Shown here one piece after another: positions 1 through 11,739 of a stretch of DNA of 64,000 bases. Origin of the DNA: Bos javanicus (lineage: Eukaryota > Chordata > Mammalia > Artiodactyla > Bovidae); contig NC_083881.1 in the NCBI RefSeq assembly GCF_032452875.1, positions 59,899,689 to 59,963,688 of the forward strand, read 5' to 3'. Made by a program: the position numbers and the translations under genes. Each line of letters begins with the position of its first letter. The stretch's first letter is position 1. The notes under the pieces are model-generated. The model saw only the letters and a list, made by a program, of their open reading frames with translations. It did no database searches and was not told the origin of the DNA.

Positions 1-108
1 GGCTACCCACTCCGGTACTGTGGCCTGGAGAATTCCACGGACTGCATGGTTCATGGGGTCACAAAGAGTCGGACACGACTGAGCAACTTTCACTTTCACC
101 ATGTCTCT
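1..108 (+). mobile_element. Bov-tA SINE, 3' part cut by window edge
   Basis: The left edge starts inside a Bov-tA element. The body motifs ACTCCGGTACT, GCCTGGAGAATTCC and the tail-side AGTCGGACACGACTGAGCAAC are present in forward orientation. The tRNA-like head lies outside the window. Confidence 0.9.
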
Positions 109-193
109 TAGAAGTTTTTCCTGAGAGAACACCCACATATGGTGGGCGTGCTATACATGAATTGTATTTTTGGCAAATTCTAAGCTATCTTGT

Positions 194-323
194 TGGAGAA
201 GGAAATGGCAACCACTCCAGTGTTCTTGCATGGAGAATCCCAGTGACGGGGGAGCCTGGTGGGCTGCCATCTATGAGGTCGCACAGAGTCGGACACCACT
301 GAAGTGACTTTCATTTACCTTAC
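194..323 (+). mobile_element. Bov-A2 SINE (single unit)
   Basis: The unit starts GGAGAAGGAAATGGCAAC and runs through GGGGAGCCTGGTGGGCTGCC to GTCGCACAGAGTCGGACAC. It is flanked by a perfect 14 bp target-site duplication, CTAAGCTATCTTGT, at 180-193 and 324-337, which proves insertion by retroposition and fixes both ends. Confidence 0.93.
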
Positions 324-499
324 CTAAGCTATCTTGTATAATATCTGCTGCCTTTCCGTAATTTTTTTCTATGAAGATCTGTAACTTGGTGTTTTTGTAT
401 CCCTTTAGTTAAATCAAGCCTTTCTTCTCAGTAAAAGGAAACAAGTCAAACTATAATTTCCCAAAATTTCAAGGAGTTATACACATGCTAGCTTGAACA

Positions 500-715
500 A
501 TGGATGAGACATGATGTTAAATGGAAAAAGCAATATTGGAAACTTCTTATATTGTGTAAATCCTGTTATGTCATTCCAGATATCACTCTTTCAGTAAAAA
601 GAAAAAAATGAGGAGAGATACACAATAATGTCAACTGTGGTCATCTCTAAGCTGTGAATTGTTGTGTTACGTTGTTTTTTTTTTTTCTTGATGATCGTGT
701 GTTATGTCTGTAATC
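500..715 (+). mobile_element. Old L1-type 3' end (probable)
   Basis: The order of motifs resembles the 3' end of old mammalian L1/HAL1 copies: a stretch like AACTGTGGTCATCTCTAAG, then a T-run at 675-688, then a TGATGATCGTGTGTTATG-like block. It is heavily diverged, so the family and edges are uncertain. Confidence 0.4.
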
Positions 716-725
716 AAAGAAATTA

Positions 726-1508
726 GTTACTTAAACATATAGATACAGTGTAGCACCTAGACTATACCAGGTAACAACTCACCTCCTCCCAACACTCCCT
801 TTCCCTTCAAAGTTTCCAAGTCCATGCTCTCAATATTGTATAGGTCCTGATAGTTTTCCTTCCCACTTTTTGTGGAAAGAACATGGACTTTGGTGGCAGC
901 CTGCCAAGGGTTTACTAATTTTATAATCTTAAAAGGGTTATTTAAGCAGTTTTAGTTCACTCATCTGTAAAGGAACATAATAGTAGTTCCATTTACTCCC
1001 ATTTAAACAAATATCCTTGTGTTTTCCAACAAATGGCCAGAGGCACTAGTTCCATAACTTTCACGGTATCCTCAGAAAGGAATATTCTGTCTGGAAATTG
1101 AGAGAAGGAGCATTTCTGGCCTTGAGTAGTAGTGATATTAACCCTGTCTGATGCAGTAGGAATAAAAGCTGCTTTGAACATACAGATATTGAATGGCAAG
1201 TAACTTCACATCATGAACAGAAGCCTACAGATCCAGCATACTAAATGTTGAGAATATTGTCAACATCTGGATAGATGATTAGCCATGCAGGAGTGGGGGA
1301 ATTGCTTCTTAGCAACAAAACAAAAAGCCAAAATCATAAATTTTTGTCATAAAGTTCAGAGGAGAATTTGAAATATTTCTAATTGAAAGATGGTGGGTAA
1401 AGAAACCATTATTGCTAACTTTAAAATGTGGAAAATATTCTTAGAAGTCAATTTAGCATTGCATTTCATTCTTTTTATCTCCTATTATTACTGTCTTACA
1501 TCACTGAC
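726..1508. other. Unique AT-rich DNA, no gene seen
   Basis: No recognisable repeat, splice-flanked coding block or RNA gene. The 68-codon minus-strand frame at 993-1199 has no recognisable motif. Confidence 0.5.
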
Positions 1509-1510
1509 TA

Positions 1511-2405
1511 TCAGTCAGTCAGTTCAGTCGTTCAGTCGTGTCCAACTCTTTGCGACCCCATGAACCACAGCACGCCAGGCCTCCCTGTCCATCACCAACT
1601 CCCGGAGTCTACCCAAACCCATGTCCATTGAGTCGGTGATGCCATCCAACCATCTCATCCTCTGTTGTCCCCTTCTCCTCCGGCCTTCAATGTTTCCCAG
1701 CATCAGAGTCTTTTTCAATGAGTCAACTCTTCATGTGAGGTGGCCAAAGTACTGGAGTTTCAGCTTTAGCATCAGTCCTTCCAAAGAAATCCCAGGGCTG
1801 ATCTCCTTTAGAATGGACTGGTTGGATGTCCTTGCAGTCCAAGGGACTCTCAGGAGTCTTCTCCAACACCGAAGTTCAAAAGCATCAGTTCTTCGGTGCT
1901 CAGCTTACTTCACAGTCCAACTCTCACATCCATACATGACCACAGGAAAAACCATAGCCTTGACTAGACAGACCTTTGTTGGCAAAGTAATGTCTCTGCT
2001 TTTCAATATGCTATCTAGGTTGGTCATAACTTTCCTTCCAAGGAGTAAGCATCTTTTAATTTCATGGCTGCAGTCACCATCTGCAGTGATTTTGGAGCCC
2101 AAAAAAATAAAGTCAGCCACTGTTTCCACTGTTTCCCCATCTATTTCCCAGGGATGGGACCAGATGCCATGATTTTAGTTTTCTGAATGTTGAGCTTTAA
2201 GCCAACTTTTTCACTCTCCTCTTTCACTTTCATCAAGAGGCTCTTTAGTTCTTCTTCACTATCTGCCATAAGGGTGGTGTCATCTGCATATCTGAAGTTA
2301 TTGATATTTTTTCTGGCAATCTTGATTCCAGCTTGTGCTTCCTCCAGCCCAGCATTTCTCATGATGTACTCTACATATAAGTTAAATAAGCAGGGTGACA
2401 ATATA
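1511..2405 (-). mobile_element. BovB LINE (RTE clade), 5'-truncated
   Basis: The stretch reads as the reverse complement of the 3' half of BovB. The 3' terminus, CAGTTCAGTCGTTCAGTCG on the plus strand, is at about 1515. The element continues back through the conserved C-terminal region into the reverse-transcriptase domain and stops abruptly near 2405. Truncation at the 5' end is the normal outcome of LINE insertion. Confidence 0.95.
2141..2401 (-). pseudogene. BovB reverse transcriptase fragment
   Basis: This 86-codon open piece of the BovB ORF2 reverse transcriptase carries the catalytic motif YADD (plus-strand positions 2279-2290, antisense), followed by the conserved TTLMADSEEELKSLL block and the KLNIQKTKIMAS block. 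The remaining 3' reading frame (1905-2129 and 1524-1718) is broken by frameshifts and stops, and the 5' endonuclease and early RT motifs are missing. It therefore cannot give a working enzyme. It is a dead retrotransposon remnant, not a host gene. Confidence 0.9.
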
Positions 2406-2574
2406 AATTTCTTCTTTTTTTTATAGCAGTTTTCATAGGTTCCCCAGTCCTGTTTTCTTCACCAGCTTTTAAATTCCTTAATTGAAGATCCTCTAATCAC
2501 AGATGTTTCAGTAATTTTCATGTCTAGACAATGCAATCTTGCAATTTTTAATTAAATAAACAATAAATTAAATA

Positions 2575-2755
2575 ACAGCATGTATAATGCTTAATATGCC
2601 AGCCACTGTTTTAAGTGTACTGCAAACTTTCATGATAGGTACACTCATGAGGAAGACCTGGGACTCAGAGGTTAAGTGACTGGCCAAGGGCACATGGCTA
2701 CTAAAGGCTGGACCAAGGAATGGAGCCCAGTTGCTTCAGGCCACACTCTGCCAAC
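2575..2755 (-). repeat. MIR SINE fragment
   Basis: Antisense MIR signature: a degenerate GAGGAAGACCTGGGACTCAGAGG core followed by TTAAGTGACTGGCCAAGGG and a variant of the CACA(C/T)GGCTA block. Old and diverged. Confidence 0.65.
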
Positions 2756-2795
2756 TATGCTAACTTTCAAATCACAGGAGGACTTGTTAGACAAG

Positions 2796-3070
2796 CTGCT
2801 GCTTCTGCTAAGTTGCTTCAGTCGTGTCCGACTCTGTGCGACCCCATAGACGGCAGCCCACCAGGCTCCCCAGTCCCTGGGAAATCTCCAGGCAAGAACA
2901 CTGGAGTGGGTTGCCATTTCCTTCTCCAATGCATAAAAGTGAAAAGTAAAAGTGAAGTCGCTCAGTCATGTCCGACTCCTAGTGACCCCATGGACTGCAG
3001 CCTACCAGACTCCTCTGTCCATGGGATTTGCCAGGCAAGAGTACTGGAGTGGGGTGCCATTGCCTTCTCC
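2796..3070 (-). mobile_element. Bov-A2 SINE dimer
   Basis: Two Bov-A2 units in tandem in antisense orientation, joined at about 2930-2955 by the AAAGTGAAAAGTAAAAGTG linker. The 10 bp target duplication GTTAGACAAG lies at 2786-2795 and 3071-3080, so both ends are exact. The CTGCTGCTTCTGCT 3' tail is at the left edge. Confidence 0.95.
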
Positions 3071-3080
3071 GTTAGACAAG

Positions 3081-4329
3081 AGGGGCTTTTAAAAACGTTT
3101 AGAAACTTAGAATTTTAGATCAAAACAAACCTAAAAAAAAATCTAGTCCAACATCCAAATCATACAAGGAACTAATAATATAGATGTCAGGTTAAAACCC
3201 AGGAGAAATATGTTTGACTTATAAGTGAAAAATTGGTCTTTTATGATAAGCAACACATGTATAAGTCAAATTTCATTAAATTTACACATAGTTTGAGGGT
3301 TCTAAAGGATCTCCTGTTCAAAAGATTCCTAAGTCTTTTTATAAGTAAAAATTCTTTTTGGCAAAGCAAGTGCCCATAATTTATTTTTTAAAGATTTTCA
3401 AACATTCAACTTAGATAAAGCAAGATAAACTTGAATTTAATTATTTACAATATAATATTGTACTATAAAAATCAGTAAAGTACAATTATAGATCATTGAC
3501 AAAGGTGTGATTTTTAAAATATTTTTATTAAAATATTTACTACAGAATATCTTACTAACAAACATACTCTAGGTTAAGTCCAAATTCCATTGACATTAAC
3601 TCAAAACACTCAGCTGACGTGCTGTCCTAAAAATAAGAAACTTAAAACTTCAGTATTGATGTCATTAAATTAATTCAACCTCAGACAAGAGCATGTTAGC
3701 ACCCCAAAGTTTAGCTGACCCTCTGGGCCAAAAAAGTCAGGAATCATTCTCCCTGATTATTCTTTTCCCTATGTATATTTTTACATTTGTTATAACTTAA
3801 TAGATATTATGAACCAAAAAATTATATATATATAAACTGATAGATAAGATATGTATTCTCATCTTCAATAAATACTTCAGTGCACTGTAATACCTGTATT
3901 AATCTAAAAATATATGTTCTGATATCACTCATTCCAGAAGTATCATTAGATAATGCAGAAATTCGTAAAACACAGTACTTGCATAAAATGTCTCATAATA
4001 ATAATCGTGATGTGGTTATTATTATTATCACATCATCACTGTAAGTACTACTGGCATCGTAAGAGTTTCTCCGAGCTCTGGCATTCTTCCCTTCTCAGGG
4101 TCTTGAGTACTTTCTTTTTTCTTCCACACCAAGCAAGCTGTGATTTCCCAAATCTCTTGGACCATGGGGAAAAGGGGATCACCTTTCTTTGGGAAGAAAC
4201 AATAAAAGTGTTAATTTTCCATGTACTATTGTAAGAGCAGTAGTCTCCACTTCACAGGATTGATATAAGAGGTAAGTCATGCTCTTGGAAGCACACAAAG
4301 TGCACAGTAAGTACTAAAGAGACACTTGT
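3081..4329. other. AT-rich unique DNA, no gene seen
   Basis: Mostly AT-rich with several short A and T runs and a short (TA)n near 3825. No repeat family or coding exon recognised. The 93-codon plus frame at 3953-4234 looks like chance. Confidence 0.5.
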
Positions 4330-4551
4330 GTGCACGCGTGCTCAGTTGCTAGGTTGTGTCCAGCTGTTTGTGATCCCGTCGGCGGTAGCCCGCCAGGCTC
4401 CTCTGTCCATGGGGTCATCCTGGCAGAAATACTGGAGTGGGTTGCTGTTTCTTCCTCCAGGGTATCTTCCTGATCCAGGAATGGAACCTGCGTCTCCTTT
4501 GGTTGCTTCATTGGCGGGTGGATTTTTCACCACTGAGCCACCCGAGAAGCC
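4330..4551 (-). mobile_element. Bov-tA SINE
   Basis: Antisense Bov-tA. The plus strand shows the tail side (GTGCTCAGTTGCTAGGTTGTG), the body (GGCTCCTCTGTCCATGG, TACTGGAGTGGGTTGC) and then the tRNA-like head (CACCACTGAGCCACC) at the right end. Moderately diverged. Confidence 0.93.
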
Positions 4552-4887
4552 AAAATACATACTTACTATTCTTATAGTTATCACTTATGAGCAGATATAA
4601 AGAACAGAGACTCAAATCCCTGAATAAAACTCTATAATGTAACACTGTCTTCAAACAACAACAACAAACATTTTTTTCAAGATCAACTTACCAATGGAGC
4701 AGGGTCAAATATTGGGCATACCAACTGATATTACAATTTCATTTATTGTGGACTGCCTTGTCTATTCTTACTTATATGTTCATGAGGAAAACCTAGACTC
4801 TGATGTCTCTATTCTTCACCATAATTTTTCTAAATACAAAACAAGTAACCATTTTTTGTGTATTGCCTCCCTGAAGATAAAGTTTAG

Positions 4888-5107
4888 TGAAAAGTGAAAA
4901 ATGTTAGTCACTCAGTCATGTCCAACTCCTTGCAACCTCATGGACTGTAGCCCGCCAGGCTCTTCTTCCATGGAATTCTCCAGGCAAGAATACTGGAGTG
5001 GGTAGCCATTCCCCTCTCCAGGGGATCTTCCTGACCCAAGGATTGAACCTAGGTCTCCTGTATTGCAGGCAAATTCTTCGCTGTTTGAGCCAACAGAGAA
5101 GCCCCAG
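4888..5107 (-). mobile_element. Bov-tA SINE with target duplication
   Basis: Antisense full-length Bov-tA ending in AGCCAACAGAGAAGCCCC. It is flanked by GATAAAG(T/G)TTAG at 4876-4887 and 5108-5119, a 12 bp duplication with one mismatch, so the insertion is moderately old. Confidence 0.94.
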
Positions 5108-5119
5108 GATAAAGGTTAG

Positions 5120-7657
5120 GCTGTCTATAAATAAATGATTCTTCAGTTCTAGTCTTTCCATTTAATGACATTTTATTCCCACAAATCATCAATAATATAC
5201 CAACAAACTAGCCTTTATTATCATTTGCCAGGTTTTGTCCTGGACATTTTAAAACACGTGTTCTCTAGATCTTATTGTGCCCTGTCATAGGAGAACAGAG
5301 AGGTACAGAGGAATTAAAAAACTTCTCAGCATCCCACAGTGAGAAAGTGATGGGCTCTCTGAGGCCATAATCCACATGTCCTTCCTTCTAACACACTCCT
5401 CCATAGATAGAGCACACGCACCACTGGCTCTCTTATGGGGCCTTGGAATAGTCTTGATGCATGTGTAGTGAAATAAACCTGGTCATCAGCGAACAGTTTC
5501 TTTAATGCCTATGTTTTCTGAATGTTTGCTTTCAACTGAAATGGACAGGAAAGAGTTATATGCATGATTCCTATCTCAGCAAGCTGTTGCTGAAACTTAG
5601 GACTCCTCATAGGAGTTCTTAGTATCGAGTGGAAGTGAACTCAAATGATACTACAGCTGATGGAGAAGATCTTACAAAGCATAACCTGAGAGTAACAGTG
5701 AAATAAAAAATCAGGACAGCATCTCTGCCCCCACATAACCTATTTTGTTTTGTTCTAGAGTTGCTATACTTATTCAAACCTTTGCATTAAACTTCCTTTT
5801 CATAATAATACATTTATTGAGTGCTTATACTATGGCCCACATGGGACTTCATATTTTACATTTCAAAAAAAAATTGATCTTCCACCATATCTCAGTAAAG
5901 GAAATATTACAATTCTGGTTTTGCCAATAGCTTGTAAGATATTTGGCAATTCATCACATATCTACCAAGAGGAAGTGCCTGGATTCAATTCTAGTCATAT
6001 GACCACTAGGCTCTACTGGGTATAAATTATTGCTTTTTATTCCCATTTGCTATTTAAACCAAAATAATGTGAGCTTGAACTAGATTTCCTACCTCCTTTC
6101 AGCTGAAGGGCTATGGAAGACTATCTAAAAGGTTATCAGTAAAAAGAAGCAACAGCCACGTGCTGCAGACAGGCTAGAAAACTACTTAGAAGGCACCGTT
6201 TGGCCTTCTAGTTTTGAAAGGCCAAATTTCACTAAATAAAACCTTCACTTTGTATATGTGTGTGGATGTGATTAGTCATTTAATACTGGAAGCTCTACCT
6301 GGAACACATTTCTTAATATACTTTTTTTTCACATGCATGATGTCTTTCCACAATTTATTGCCACATTTTATTAAACTCTTGTTACCTAGCGTGTAATTGG
6401 AATCATCACTGATACATGAAACATGAGTATACAAATCTGAAACAGAGTGGAGGCAGGTCAGAGAAATAACAGCAAAGCTAAATTTTAAAATGGAGAGAAA
6501 GATATAGGCAGTAGCGTTATGAATTATGACACTCTTTACCAGCCCAGGGCAATTCCTTCCAGAAAAATATCATCTTACACTCTAAACCCACACAAACGAA
6601 ATCCTCTGTGAATAAGAAATGATGGAGTAAAACCTTAAAAACTGACCCAAAACTAAAAGAGAAAGAAAATAGGCGAATCACCAACAATGGATGTCGTTAC
6701 ATATGCTGACTCTACAGAAATAAAAATTTACCAGAGTCAAATATAATTTAACTTCACCTTCTGCTCCATGAGGTTCCTCTGGTTTCTTGTGATGTTCTGG
6801 AATCTGATTTCATAAACTCCAACTTGTACCTTTGCTCTGAAATGTAATTGTGTCTATTTGGGGATCATCATTCCTTTCTCTGATCCCAAAACAATGCTTG
6901 GCACAGTAAAGACCAAAAAAAACATACATTTTGTGAATGAAAGGGTAGATAAATGGGAAAGCTAGAAGTGGAATTTTTAAAAACTCTATTAAATAAAGCA
7001 TTAGGGGCTCATTGCAATCCCACAGAAACTCTCACAAGGAAAATCAGGTCCCAGGTTCCTTTTGTGAAATAACTGTCTCTTTTTTGGTTTCAGTCTTTTA
7101 GAAGATTCTTCTGAATTCAGTGTCCTCTTCTTTCATTTCCAGGTTGCAGACTTATTTTCACCCCCCAAAGAATTACCTCTGTTTCCAAGTATATTTAAGA
7201 GCCACACTAGAGATTTCACAATAAAGATACTGTCACCTGTAGACAGAAAATATTACATTTATTTTAGTGAGAGACAGGCAAAGAACAAAAAAAATGAAAT
7301 AGAGAAAATGAAGAATTTTTCTTACAATTCCTGTCATAATCTGGCACAACCATTTCTATTTGCTAATTACTATGCTTATTATTATTGACACCATAAAAGT
7401 CATCATCCATTACTTCACCATGCCTAAGTATAAATTATTGTACATTATTATTAATAACTGTAATCCAAGTATATATGAAGATATATAATCAATTTTTTTT
7501 GTCTGACCAAGGTCTTATAGAATTTTAAAAAATATTGTTGTGATTCTAAAAAGAAAGGTTTATGGGAGAAAATACATAAAATGTGGAAATTGTGGATAAA
7601 AAGATTTAAAGTATCCTTTATTCCATATCCACAGAGCCATCATTATCATTTTACATC
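5120..7657. other. Unique DNA, no gene seen
   Basis: About 2.5 kb of AT-rich DNA without a recognised young repeat. A short stretch at 5795-5860 (AATACATTTATTGAGTGCTT) looks like an antisense L2 3' end fragment, at low confidence. The small open frames in both strands carry no recognisable motif. Confidence 0.5.
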
Positions 7658-7659
7658 CC

Positions 7660-7865
7660 AGGTGGCGCTAGTGGTAAAGAACTCACCTGCCAACGCAGGA
7701 GACATGAGACACAGGTTCAACCCCTGAGTCAGGAAGATCCCCTGGAGAAGGGAATGGCAACCCACTCCAGTATTCTTGCCTGGAGAATCTCATGAACAGA
7801 GGAGCCTCACAGGCTACAGTCCATAGGGTTGCAAAGTGTCAGACACAGCAGCTTAGCGTGCACGC
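7660..7865 (+). mobile_element. Bov-tA SINE
   Basis: Forward Bov-tA. It has the tRNA-like head (CCCAGGTGGCGCTAGTGG), the B-box region (AGGTTCAACCCCTG), the body (CCCCTGGAGAAGGGAATGGC) and the end (TTGCAAAGTGTCAGACACAG). A short insertion (GACATGAGACACAGG) sits just before the B box. Confidence 0.94.
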
Positions 7866-8066
7866 ATACAGAAATTGCAATAATGCCATTGTATAATGTA
7901 AGTGCTGAAAGCCCTTTCCAAAGCATGACCACACAGTCAAGGACAAGAGTCAGTCAACAAACCTCTCTTGAGTGGACCCCTTACACCAGTAGCTGTTCTA
8001 GATGCCCAGGACTCTATTTCTGTTGAACAGAAATACTCTCCCAAAAAAAGCTATGTTCTACTGGCT

Positions 8067-8343
8067 GCTACTGCTGCTGCTAAGTCGCTTCAGTCGTGTC
8101 TGACTCTGTGCGACCCCATAGACGGCAGCCCACCAGGCTCTCCCGTCCCTGGGAAATCTCCAGGCAAGAACACTGGAGTGGGTTGCCATTTCCTTCTCCA
8201 ATGCATGAAAGTGAAAAGTGAAAGTGAAGTCGCTCAGTCGTGTCCGACTCCTAGCAACCCCATGGACTGCAGCCCACCAGGCTCCTCTGTCTGTGGGATT
8301 TGCCAGGCAAGAGTACTGGAGTGGGGTGCCATTGCCTTCTCCG
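8067..8343 (-). mobile_element. Bov-A2 SINE dimer
   Basis: Two antisense Bov-A2 units with the linker ATGAAAGTGAAAAGTGAAAG at about 8204-8223. It is bounded by a perfect 12 bp target duplication, GTTCTACTGGCT, at 8055-8066 and 8344-8355. The CTGCTGCTGCT repeat at the left is the element's 3' tail. Confidence 0.96.
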
Positions 8344-8426
8344 GTTCTACTGGCTAGAAAAAAGTAAATAAGCAAAAGAAGAGGATACATGTTATAAAGA
8401 AGAAAAAGTTACATCTGTTCTTCTGT

Positions 8427-8622
8427 CACTAAGTCGTGTCCAACTTTTTATGACCCCATAGCCTGTAACCTGCCAGGTTCCTCTGTCCATGGGATCTTCC
8501 AGACAAAAGTATTGGAGGGGGTTGCCGTTTCATGCTCTGGGGGATCTTCCCAGATCCAGGGTCAAACTCGCATCTCCCGCATTGGCAGGCAGATTCTTTA
8601 CCACTGAGCCACCAAGGAAGCC
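8427..8622 (-). mobile_element. Bov-tA SINE
   Basis: Antisense Bov-tA. Body GGTTCCTCTGTCCATGGGAT, head CATTGGCAGGCAGATTC and ACCACTGAGCCACCAAGG. No clear target duplication was found. Confidence 0.93.
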
Positions 8623-8689
8623 TTTTGTGGCATAGAGAGGTAGAAAGTCCTTTGGAAGCTATCATGAACACTATTTGAAAGCCTCTGGG

Positions 8690-8960
8690 GAAAGATGACA
8701 CTTCAATTTAGACCTAGCTCTCAGGAAAAACATTCCAAGCAAAAGGAGTATTCATATTTGAAGAGGAGAAATAATACCAGGGTTTCTGAAATGTGAATTA
8801 GAGAAATAATGGAGAAAGATAGAGTTGAAAAGTTAGAGAAGGGCCAGACCAAAGAGAGCCTTTTGGGAGCTTAGATTTCATTCTGGTTGCAACCGAAGAC
8901 TTTGGAAGATTTTAAACAGAGACCACATATAGATAATGGACTCTAAATGGTCACACACAA
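8690..8960 (+). repeat. Ancient mammalian interspersed repeat, family not named
   Basis: The text follows the same order of motifs as 15855-16115: an AATTTAGACCT block, AAACATTCCAAGCAAAAGGA, then GCCAGACCAAAGAGAGCCTT and TTAGATTTCATTCTGGTTGC. I recognise it as a common old mammalian repeat but cannot name the family without a search. Confidence 0.4.
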
Positions 8961-9860
8961 AAAAAAGGCAAATTGGTAACAATTTTTAATAATAAAGTTG
9001 AGCAGTTGTAATAAAACAGGTATTTTCATACTTGCTGGTGATAAATACACGCTAGTATAAACTTGGCAGTGGAAAGAAAGAGGCTGAAATTTGAAAGTAT
9101 AAAACCAAAGCTATTATCTCCATCACCTTCAATTACGTATTCTTTTCTCTTTATTGAAAACATTTTTGTTCATCTGATCTTTATCTCAGAGGGGACCCTG
9201 GAAAAAAACCTCAGGTTTAACATAGTGTTCTCATTGCTATTATTTTCTAAATTGTCCATTAACTACACTTCTAAATTCTAAAGTAGTCAAGAACTATTTA
9301 GAACAATAGTTAAATTATAAATGGTTGCATATTTGGAAAAGCTTGAATTTTATTTCAGTGTCTTTTTTAAAACGTGATCTATTTAAATTGTTTTGGAGAA
9401 TATAATGAGGCATTTTTTCATCACCTAATATGTGATCAGTTTTATAAATGTTCCATGAGCCACGGTGAAAACAAAGTGAACTAGTCTCCATATTTAGTGC
9501 ACAAAATTAAACTTGTATTTATTATATCAATTTTATACATACTAACTAAATCTTTTAACAATTATTAGCCTAATTTTACCTATGAAACAAGGATGCATTT
9601 AAGTCTTCTAGTACTGTTTCTGACTGCTATTCTTTATATTTTGACAGCTTTTCTGAGTTATATATCTAACCACATTTATAAATACTATGCATAAGTCTAT
9701 ATTGATGTGGTTTCAATTCTTACCATAAGTCAGTTCATTTATTTTGATTCCTTTCTCACTTAGTAGAACATGTTTTTGAATAACTCTTTCAGAAAAGGAC
9801 ATGTGTAGTAATCTGATTATGTCTTTCTATTACTTTCACACCTTAGCAACACTGTAGTGT
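8961..9860. other. Unique AT-rich DNA, no gene seen
   Basis: No repeat family or coding block recognised. The 72-codon plus frame at 9063-9281 has no known motif. Confidence 0.45.
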
Positions 9861-9861
9861 A

Positions 9862-10063
9862 AATCACTCAGCCGTGTCCAACTCTTTGCAACCCCATGGA
9901 TGGTAGCCCTCCAAGCTCCTCTGTCCATGGAATTCTCCAGGCAAGAATACTGGAGCGGGTTGTCATTTCCCTTCTCCAGGGAATCTTACCCACCCAGGGA
10001 TCAAACCCAAGTCTCCTGCATTACAGGCAGATTCTTTACCACCTGAGCCGCTGGGGAAGTCCT
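9862..10063 (-). mobile_element. Bov-tA SINE
   Basis: Antisense Bov-tA. AATTCTCCAGGCAAGAATAC in the body, CTCCTGCATTACAGGCAG and ACCACCTGAGCCGCTGG at the head end. It lies about 10 bp from the next BovB fragment. Confidence 0.94.
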
Positions 10064-10071
10064 AACAGTGT

Positions 10072-10274
10072 CGTTCCGTCGCTCAGTCGTGTACGACTCT
10101 TTGTGACTCCATGGACTGCAGCACGCCAGGCTTCCCTGTCCTTCACCATCTCCCAGAGTTCACCCAAACTCATGTCCATCAAGTCGGTGATGCCATCCAA
10201 CCATCTCATCCTCTGTCGTCCCCTTCTCCTCCTGCCTTCAGTCTTTCCCAGCATCAGGGTCTTTTCTAATGAGT
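10072..10274 (-). mobile_element. BovB 3' end fragment
   Basis: About 200 bp of antisense BovB 3' terminus: GTCGCTCAGTCGTGTACGAC at the 3' end, then ATGCCATCCAACCATCTCAT and TCCCAGCATCAGGGTCTTTT. A severely 5'-truncated insertion. Confidence 0.93.
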
Positions 10275-10552
10275 AGGCTTTCACAACAGCAGTATAGCTA
10301 TATATAAATTTCTTGAGCCACAAATTTTTCCCTCAAAATTATACGAACTTTCTGTTATTATGTCCAAGCGTTTAATGTCAAGAAGAAGACTGAATTTTCT
10401 ACTTCTGTAGGTAACATATTTTCCTAGGAATCTTGTAAGATTCTTTCTTTTACTTTGCGATCTTCATGTGGTTAGGTAATAATCTCCTCTTCCTGCTTTT
10501 GCCAGGTGCACAGAGGGAGGCTTCATTCTACAGACACTCTGAGATATTTGCT

Positions 10553-10735
10553 CAGTTTATTTTATTCCATTTATGAGTTTTACTTCTTTTTATTTATTTT
10601 AGATTCATTTTAGACACGTAAATTATCTTTTGCCTAAATTTCTATTCTCTGTGCTCCATAGCTATAATCTTCTCATTGATTATTGCTATATATTGCTATA
10701 TATTTTGGTTTCTTCTATCGTCTATGGAACTTCAT
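10553..10735 (+). repeat. Diverged direct repeat, copy A
   Basis: This copy matches 11300-11472 in the same orientation. The best block is TTTGCCTAAATTTCTATTCT followed by GTGCTCCATAGCTATAAT, about 5 mismatches in 42 bases against copy B. Similarity fades at both ends. I do not recognise the sequence as a known repeat. The 68-codon frame that overlaps and extends past it has no motif. Confidence 0.6.
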
Positions 10736-11299
10736 ATTTTTCTCCAAAACAATTTGACCTCATGCACTATAGATTTTGTTATTTCCAGTTTCCAGTTCAT
10801 ATGCTAGCTTTGTTATTACATTTTATTTTCCTTTAAAACTTGCTTTATTGTACAGCATCATCTTTTCAAGGTTATATTTTTATCTTATTCAGAAATAAAA
10901 TGTGTATCACATAAAATTTACTTGTTAATTTAGCAAGTTGTTTTCAAAAATATGTTCTTTCCTGTCCGTCTTGAGAATCATCATCCACCTTTTATTTTAT
11001 AAAGTTTTTCCCTGGATCCCCTTTCCTACTCTTCACGCCTTCAAAAATGAGGAGAAAGCAATGATATAAGCTATTTTTCTCTAAATTGAGTTGATAGACT
11101 ATTCTCAGCTCCCTTTACTTTCTTCTTATCAGACCTTAAATCAAGGAATGATTGATATAAATTAGTTATATCAGTTAAACATTCTGCAACCTGAAGAGAA
11201 TAAACACAAAGTCAAAGCTATGAAAATTCCAGTGATCCAAAATGTTGAGTAGGCATTAGTCAAGTGGACTGGAAAGGGTTCAAGTTAAGAGAAGTTTTA

Positions 11300-11472
11300 G
11301 GGAATTTTTTTCCATTTATGGTTTTGCTTCTGCTCCATTTATTCTGGACTCATCATTAGAAGCATGAGTTATTTTTTTGCCTAAACTTCTATTCTCTGTG
11401 CACCATAGATATAATATTATCTTTAATTATTGCCAGTCATTTGAATTTCTTCTATCTTCTGAGGAACTTAAT
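11300..11472 (+). repeat. Diverged direct repeat, copy B
   Basis: Partner of 10553-10735, about 750 bp downstream, with the core TTTGCCTAAACTTCTATTCT followed by GTGCACCATAGATATAAT. It could be an old local duplication or two insertions of an unrecognised element. The flanks do not match. Confidence 0.6.
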
Positions 11473-11739
11473 GTATAGCATGGAAAAGAAAGAAAGCATA
11501 ATGTGTCAGGGAAATGCAGACTAAGGACAGTAGGTTCTAGATTATTCTAATTATTCCTTGCTTTGTGTACAAACTTGAGCTGCACTATAAGCCAGTATTT
11601 CTAAAGATGCATTCCACACCAAATTAGTCATGTGAGACACTCTATGAAAAAAAAATAGCTTCCATAATCAAAAAGTTTGGGAAATCTTACTTTTCATATC
11701 TTTTCCTTTCTAAGAGATTCACAGTGAACATCAGCATTA

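Noticed and set aside
1621..2172. 183-codon plus frame
   Set aside because: It is antisense to the BovB ORF2. The complementary frame of BovB is habitually open, as also at 52379-52933 and 19036-19587.
2796..8343. Recurring near-identical blocks at intervals
   Set aside because: They are dispersed SINE copies with their own target duplications, not a CRISPR or other designed array.
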